Position numbers and translations under genes: made by a program. Of a stretch of 10,227 bases of DNA, positions 6,684-10,227 are shown one piece after another. Source of the stretch: Gammaproteobacteria bacterium (GTDB lineage Bacteria; Pseudomonadota; Gammaproteobacteria; Steroidobacterales; Steroidobacteraceae); the NCBI GenBank assembly GCA_030043215.1, contig JASHYG010000405.1, positions 1-10,227 on the forward strand. The letters are read 5' to 3'. Position 1 is the first letter of the stretch. The number at the start of each line of letters is the position of its first letter. Under the pieces are notes generated by a model. The model worked only from the letters and a program-made list of their open reading frames with translations. It did no database searches and had not been told where the DNA came from.

Positions 6684-6740
6684 CGCGGCGCGCTCCCGCC
6701 GCGCCCCCCTCCAGGCGGAGGGCGCGCCGCGGCTTCTTTC
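6684..6740 (+). terminator. GC-rich intrinsic terminator after the SWIM gene
   Basis: CGCGGCGCGC (6684-6693) pairs perfectly with GCGCGCCGCG (6722-6731). CCGCC (6696-6700) can pair with GGCGG (6714-6718) inside the same hairpin. A short pyrimidine tract, GCTTCTTTC, follows to 6740. The stem is very stable but the T run is interrupted, so this is a moderate terminator candidate. It starts 3 nt after the SWIM stop codon and shields the downstream S9 peptidase gene. Confidence 0.5.
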
Positions 6741-6764
6741 TGATCCAGGCTCGGGGCCTTTGCC

Positions 6765-6793
6765 TTGGCCGCTCGAGCTCGGTGTGCTTAAAT
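6765..6793 (+). promoter_or_regulatory. Extended -10 sigma70-type promoter of the S9 peptidase gene
   Basis: TTGGCC (6765-6770), a 17-bp spacer, and TTAAAT (6788-6793) preceded by TG at 6785-6786 make an extended -10 promoter. Initiation would fall near 6800, giving a leader of about 25 nt that contains the GGAAAG Shine-Dalgarno 8 nt before the ATG at 6825. Confidence 0.5.
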
Positions 6794-6824
6794 CCCGCTC
6801 ACCGAGGGTACGGAAAGTCGATCC

Positions 6825-8996
6825 ATGAAGCAGCCAGTGATGCTCACGGCTTCTCTACTGTGGATCATCGCTCCTGCTCTCGCCTTCCCCGGTTCGGCCG
6901 GACTCACCTATCCGGCGGCGCACCGCGACACGACGGTGGATGACTATTTCGGCACCGCGATCCCTGCGCCTTATCAATGGATGGAGAGCCTGGACAGCCC
7001 CGCCTTGAAACAGTGGGTACAGGCCGAGAATGCGGTGACCGATGGCTACCTGGCGAAAATCCCGGTCCGGGGATGGATCGACAAGCGACTGACGGAGCTC
7101 TGGAACTACGCCAAGGAAACGACTCCGGAGCAGGTCGCGGGCAGCCGGATCTTCTTCCGCCGCAACGCGGGCCTGCAGAACCAGTCGGTCCTGTACGTGC
7201 AGGATTCGGACTCGGCCAAGCCGCGCGCGCTCATCGATCCGAATGCACTGTCTCCGGACGGCTCGATTGCTCTCGCGGACTTCGCGCCCTCTCCCGACGG
7301 CCGGTATCTCGCCTACGCGCTGTCGAGCGGCGGCTCGGACTGGGAAACGATCCACGTGCTCGATGTCCAGACTGGCCGGACGCTGTCCGACTCCGTGAGA
7401 TGGGTGAAGTTCTCCAACACGGCCTGGACCAACTCCGATGGCGGCTTCTTCTACTCCCGCTATCCGCAACCTGCGACGAACGACGAGATCAACCAGCAGG
7501 TCGTCGACCAGAGGCTTTACTTCCATGCCCTCGGCACGCCTCAGAGCGCGGACCGGCTGATTTACGCCCGTCCCGACCTGCCGCGCTGGAACATCGAGGG
7601 ACAGGTCAGCGAGGATGGAAAGTATCTGTTCGTGATCCTCCAGGACGGCACCGCACCGCGCAACGAGCTGCTCTACAGCGACCTCGGCAATCCGGCGAGC
7701 CCCCGCATCGGGGCCAAGCTCGAGCCGCTCTACACGAAGAACGATGCGGAATACGACTTCGTCGGGGTGGAGAGAGGCACGCTCTACCTGCAAACCACGC
7801 TCGCCGCACCGAAGGACCGAATCGTCGCCGCGAGGCTATCGGACCCCTCTCCCGCTCACTGGCGCACGGTCGTCCCCGAGGGCAAGGGCGTGATCGAGGG
7901 TGCCTCCATGGCGGGCGGGCGCATCATCGTGCAGTCGGAGATCGATGCGACGAGCCGGCTGGCCCTCTACACGACAGGCGGCAAACCTCTCGGTGAGCTC
8001 TCGCTGCCGACGCTCGGCTCGATCACGGAGCTGTCCGCCCGCGCGGATTCGAGCAAGGTCTATTACGGCTTCACGTCGTTCCTCTACCCGACACGGATCT
8101 ATCGCTACGACGTTCCGAGCGCGACCACCCGGCCGGTGTTCGAGCCGGAATTGAAGTTCGACGCGTCCAGGTATGAGAGCCGGCAGATTTTCTACCGCTC
8201 GAAGGACGGCACGCGGGTACCCATGTTCATCGTCGCGAGGAAGGGCCTGGAGCTCGACGGCAAGAATCCGACGATCCTCTACGGCTATGGCGGCTTCGAT
8301 GTGACCATCACGCCGTCGTTCGACCCGATGCTCCCGGTATGGCTCGAGCTCGGCGGCATCTATGCCGTCCCCAACCTGCGCGGCGGCGGTACCTACGGCG
8401 AGAAGTGGCACCAGGCTGGCATGCTCGCGCACAAGCAGAACGTGTTCGACGACTTCGCATGGGCCGCCAAGTACCTGATCGCGCACCGATACACCTCAGC
8501 GAAGCACCTCGCGATCCAGGGCTACTCCAACGGCGGCCTGCTCACGGGCGCCTCGATCACCGAGCGGCCGGAGCTCTACGGCGCTGCGTACATCGGCCAC
8601 GGTGTGCTCGACATGCTGCGCTACCAGGACTTCTCGGGCGGCGCGCTGTGGGCCCCGGAGTACGGCACCGCGAGCGACGAGAAGGCCTTCAAGTGGCTTT
8701 GGGCCTACTCGCCGCTGCAGAACGTCAAGCAAGGAACGTGCTACCCGCCGACCCTGATCACGACCTCCTGGGACGATGACCGTGTCGTGCCGATGCACGA
8801 GTTCAAATTCGCGGCGCGGATGCAGCAGGCGCAGGGCTGTGCCAACCCGGTGCTCTTGAGCACGACCAGCTCCACCAGTCACATCTACATGCCGACGGAC
8901 AAGGATATCGAGCAGACGGCGGACGTATGGGCGTTCGAGGCCTATAATCTCGGCATCACGGATAGCCCGCGCGGGGAACATCGACGCGCACCGTGA
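6825..8996 (+). CDS. Secreted prolyl oligopeptidase, serine peptidase family S9A
   Basis: Prolyl oligopeptidases cut short peptides after proline. The 723-aa protein begins with a signal peptide (hydrophobic [14 protein letters not shown], cleavage after ALA-20), so it should act in the periplasm or outside. [15 protein letters not shown], then [20 protein letters not shown] (50-69), is the canonical S9A opening. Residues about 90-430 form the seven-bladed propeller ([29 protein letters not shown]). The alpha/beta hydrolase domain follows, with YGYGGF (486-491), [14 protein letters not shown] (516-529), the nucleophile S568 in GYSNGG, D651 and substrate-binding R653 in DDDRVVP, and H686 as catalytic His. 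The motif GYSNGG replaces the usual GGSNGG. The His loop reads [10 protein letters not shown] rather than the common AGHGxGKP. C639 and C672 could form a disulfide. The last 41 bp overlap the opposite-strand SMP-30 gene. The gene has its own promoter and upstream terminator, so it is probably monocistronic. Confidence 0.92.
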   Translation: MKQPVMLTASLLWIIAPALAFPGSAGLTYPAAHRDTTVDDYFGTAIPAPYQWMESLDSPALKQWVQAENAVTDGYLAKIPVRGWIDKRLTELWNYAKETTPEQVAGSRIFFRRNAGLQNQSVLYVQDSDSAKPRALIDPNALSPDGSIALADFAPSPDGRYLAYALSSGGSDWETIHVLDVQTGRTLSDSVRWVKFSNTAWTNSDGGFFYSRYPQPATNDEINQQVVDQRLYFHALGTPQSADRLIYARPDLPRWNIEGQVSEDGKYLFVILQDGTAPRNELLYSDLGNPASPRIGAKLEPLYTKNDAEYDFVGVERGTLYLQTTLAAPKDRIVAARLSDPSPAHWRTVVPEGKGVIEGASMAGGRIIVQSEIDATSRLALYTTGGKPLGELSLPTLGSITELSARADSSKVYYGFTSFLYPTRIYRYDVPSATTRPVFEPELKFDASRYESRQIFYRSKDGTRVPMFIVARKGLELDGKNPTILYGYGGFDVTITPSFDPMLPVWLELGGIYAVPNLRGGGTYGEKWHQAGMLAHKQNVFDDFAWAAKYLIAHRYTSAKHLAIQGYSNGGLLTGASITERPELYGAAYIGHGVLDMLRYQDFSGGALWAPEYGTASDEKAFKWLWAYSPLQNVKQGTCYPPTLITTSWDDDRVVPMHEFKFAARMQQAQGCANPVLLSTTSSTSHIYMPTDKDIEQTADVWAFEAYNLGITDSPRGEHRRAP

Positions 8997-9810
8997 AGAG
9001 GCAGCCGTCCGTCTTCCCTTCGCGGCCGGCGCCGACACCGGGCGGCGAGCAGGCGAGCAGTAGCGTCTTGCCGTCCGCGCTTCCCAGCATGCATGCAAAC
9101 GGCGCCGTTCCGGGGGGCGTTCTGATCTCCTCGATCACCCGGCCTCCCTCGGCAATGAGCCGCGCGCGCGACTCCTTTGGATCGGCGGACCAGATACGCC
9201 CCTCGGCATCGAGGCAGCAGCCGTCGGGAAGCAGATCGGGCAGCGCCGCCCAGACGCGACGATCCTGGAGCGTGCCGTCGCCCGCGATGGTGAAGGCCGT
9301 ATAGCACGCACCGGTCGTCTCGCCGACGATCAAAGTCCCGTTGTCGGGCGTGACGACGGATCCGTTGGGAAAGTGCAGGCCGCTCGCGGCAAGCGTCGCT
9401 TTGCCGTCGGGGTCGACACGGATGACGTTCGTCGTACGCGGCTGCTCGCCGGCGAAATGGTCGTAGCCGAAGTTGCCGCACCAGGCGCGCCCATGCCCGT
9501 CCACGACGATGTCGTTCAACCACCCGCCGCAGAACGCGGACACGTCGGCATGCACGCTGACCTTCCCGCTCGGCCACCGGCGGAGCAGCTTGTGGTCGCG
9601 CATCGAAGCGACGATCAGCGAGCCGTCCGGCAGCCATCCGGTGCCCGAGGGCTGCTGGGGCACGTGCAGCACCTCCTCCGCCGCGCCATCCTCGTCGATC
9701 GCCAGGACGTGATGCTGGTAGAAATCGGAGACGTACCAGCGTCCGTCGCGCCAGCGCGGACCCTCGAAAAAGGATCCGCCGGTGAAAAGCTTCTCGAGAG
9801 TCCGTGCCAT
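8956..9810 (-). CDS. SMP-30/gluconolactonase/LRE family protein
   Basis: This 284-aa six-bladed beta-propeller belongs to the SMP-30/regucalcin/gluconolactonase family, metal-dependent lactonases acting on sugar lactones and related esters. The four metal ligands known from SMP-30 are in the right places: E16 in FFEGPRW, N99 in GGWLNDIVVD, N149 in HFPNGSVV and D196 in LLPDGCCLD. Repeating GxxWC/SG/D blades (GRAWCGNFG, GRIWSADP) and DPDG turns support the fold. Length and motif spacing match the family. There is no signal peptide, so it is presumably cytoplasmic. The ATG at 9810 has a GAGG Shine-Dalgarno 7 nt upstream. It has its own candidate promoter with an inverted repeat over the start site, and lies downstream of an ABC permease gene on the same strand. 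The 3' end overlaps the S9 peptidase gene by 41 bp, tail to tail. The substrate cannot be told from sequence. Confidence 0.88.
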   Translation of the reverse strand: MARTLEKLFTGGSFFEGPRWRDGRWYVSDFYQHHVLAIDEDGAAEEVLHVPQQPSGTGWLPDGSLIVASMRDHKLLRRWPSGKVSVHADVSAFCGGWLNDIVVDGHGRAWCGNFGYDHFAGEQPRTTNVIRVDPDGKATLAASGLHFPNGSVVTPDNGTLIVGETTGACYTAFTIAGDGTLQDRRVWAALPDLLPDGCCLDAEGRIWSADPKESRARLIAEGGRVIEEIRTPPGTAPFACMLGSADGKTLLLACSPPGVGAGREGKTDGCLFTVRVDVPRAGYP

Positions 9811-9861
9811 CGAGCATCCTCTTGAGGCGAGCGTGTTCCGCGGCTTCCCGATCGGAAATGA

Positions 9862-9907
9862 GCGAGGCGACTCCTCGCATTATCCGCCATGGCCGCGCGG
9901 CAGGGAA
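9862..9907 (-). promoter_or_regulatory. SMP-30 promoter with inverted-repeat operator candidate
   Basis: The minus strand has TTCCCT (9907 to 9902), a 17-bp spacer, and GATAAT (9884 to 9879). The next base begins an inverted repeat, GCGAGG-N5-CCTCGC (9878 to 9862), that covers the predicted initiation point near 9872. A repressor bound there would block initiation. The same repeat could instead be a weak hairpin at the end of the upstream permease transcript, but no T run follows it. Confidence 0.4.
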
Positions 9908-9950
9908 TCACCCCGACCGCCCATTCCCATGCCCGCAAGCAGTGGTGACC

Positions 9951-10227
9951 TCATCGAGCCACGGACGTGAGCGCTTTCGCGACTGGCATACGCGCAGCGC
10001 GCGCGGCTGGAAACAGTCCGCCAATCGCGCCGATAACAAAGGCCCAGACGATGCCCAGCGCGACCAATCCGGGTGTCACCGTCAACGCAAAAGCGAGCTG
10101 CGTCCCGCCGCCACCTGCCGCCATGCTGGCCACGCGACCATCAAACAGCAGCCAGGCGCCGAGCGTACCGATCAGCGCCCCGACCATCGCCAACGTCAGC
10201 GCCTCCACCAGCACGGATATCACCACC
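9951..10227 (-). CDS. MacB/FtsX-type ABC transporter permease, C-terminal fragment (runs off right edge)
   Basis: The last 91 complete codons are visible, open to the window edge. They contain two membrane helices, LVEALTLAMVGALIGTLGAWLLF and LVALGIVWAFVIGAIGGLFP, joined by a Gly-rich periplasmic stretch. They end in PAARAARMPVAKALTSVAR. The EAL...GxxxG helix and the terminal PAxRAAxxxPxxAL motif are characteristic of FtsX-domain permeases (MacB, LolC/E and similar), which work by mechanotransmission across the inner membrane with a partner ATPase. The first visible GTG codon encodes an internal Val, not the start. Substrate and partner genes lie outside the window. The gene is followed by the SMP-30 gene 140 bp downstream, which has its own promoter, so it is probably the last gene of its operon. 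Confidence 0.88.
   Translation of the reverse strand, partial: VVISVLVEALTLAMVGALIGTLGAWLLFDGRVASMAAGGGGTQLAFALTVTPGLVALGIVWAFVIGAIGGLFPAARAARMPVAKALTSVAR

Noticed and set aside
6855..7793. 312-codon minus-strand frame opposite the S9 peptidase
   Set aside because: Antisense shadow rich in Arg/Val/Glu with no recognisable domain.
8943..8948. Perfect TATAAT on the plus strand near the end of the S9 gene
   Set aside because: It lies inside coding sequence (Tyr-Asn codons), has no -35 at 16-18 bp, and no plus-strand gene follows it.
8942..9880. 312-codon minus-strand frame overlapping the SMP-30 gene
   Set aside because: The overlapping 284-aa frame has all four SMP-30 metal ligands; this one is an Arg-rich shift of it.

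Overview
The window is a dense, very GC-rich stretch of bacterial chromosome (two-thirds G+C or more by eye). Genes lie on both strands, with short gaps and frequent GTG starts. The gene families (Lgt, an RlmI-type rRNA methyltransferase, a DUF255/SSP411-type thioredoxin protein, an AspC/TyrB-type aminotransferase, a Mip/FkpA-type FKBP, an S9A prolyl oligopeptidase, an SMP-30 lactonase and a MacB/FtsX permease) suggest a Gram-negative proteobacterium. A gammaproteobacterium of the Xanthomonadales/Steroidobacterales kind is my best guess, but it is not proven by the sequence. I see no phage, transposon, CRISPR, tRNA or rRNA.

Region 1 (1-3594): lgt (cut by the left edge) lies downstream of rlmI on the minus strand, 26 bp apart and probably cotranscribed. 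rlmI is divergent from a 710-aa DUF255 thioredoxin-fold protein. The 47-bp gap between them carries overlapping -10 elements facing both ways. The DUF255 gene has no Shine-Dalgarno and looks leaderless.

Region 2 (3612-5775): a class I aminotransferase (minus) converges on the DUF255 gene with 17 bp between stops. It is divergent from an exported FKBP-type prolyl isomerase (plus). The gap between the two starts holds a terminator-like hairpin facing the aminotransferase.

Region 3 (5643-6824) is the least ordinary part. A minus-strand ORF resembles only the C-terminal half of a TetR-family regulator; it has no DNA-binding domain, and its 3' end runs 133 bp into the FKBP gene. Divergent from it is a small gene, probably overlooked by many pipelines, for an 81-aa protein with a SWIM-type zinc finger, a strong Shine-Dalgarno and a GC-rich terminator hairpin.

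Region 4 (6825-10227): a secreted S9A prolyl oligopeptidase (plus) has its own extended -10 promoter. An SMP-30/gluconolactonase protein (minus) overlaps it tail to tail by 41 bp. Upstream of that, cut by the right edge, is the C-terminus of a MacB/FtsX-type ABC permease (minus).

Most of the window is housekeeping or general metabolism: lipoprotein maturation, rRNA modification, periplasmic protein folding, peptide hydrolysis and amino acid transamination. I found no convincing new multigene system. The SWIM mini-protein, the headless TetR ORF and several compact promoter arrangements are the points most worth a second look.
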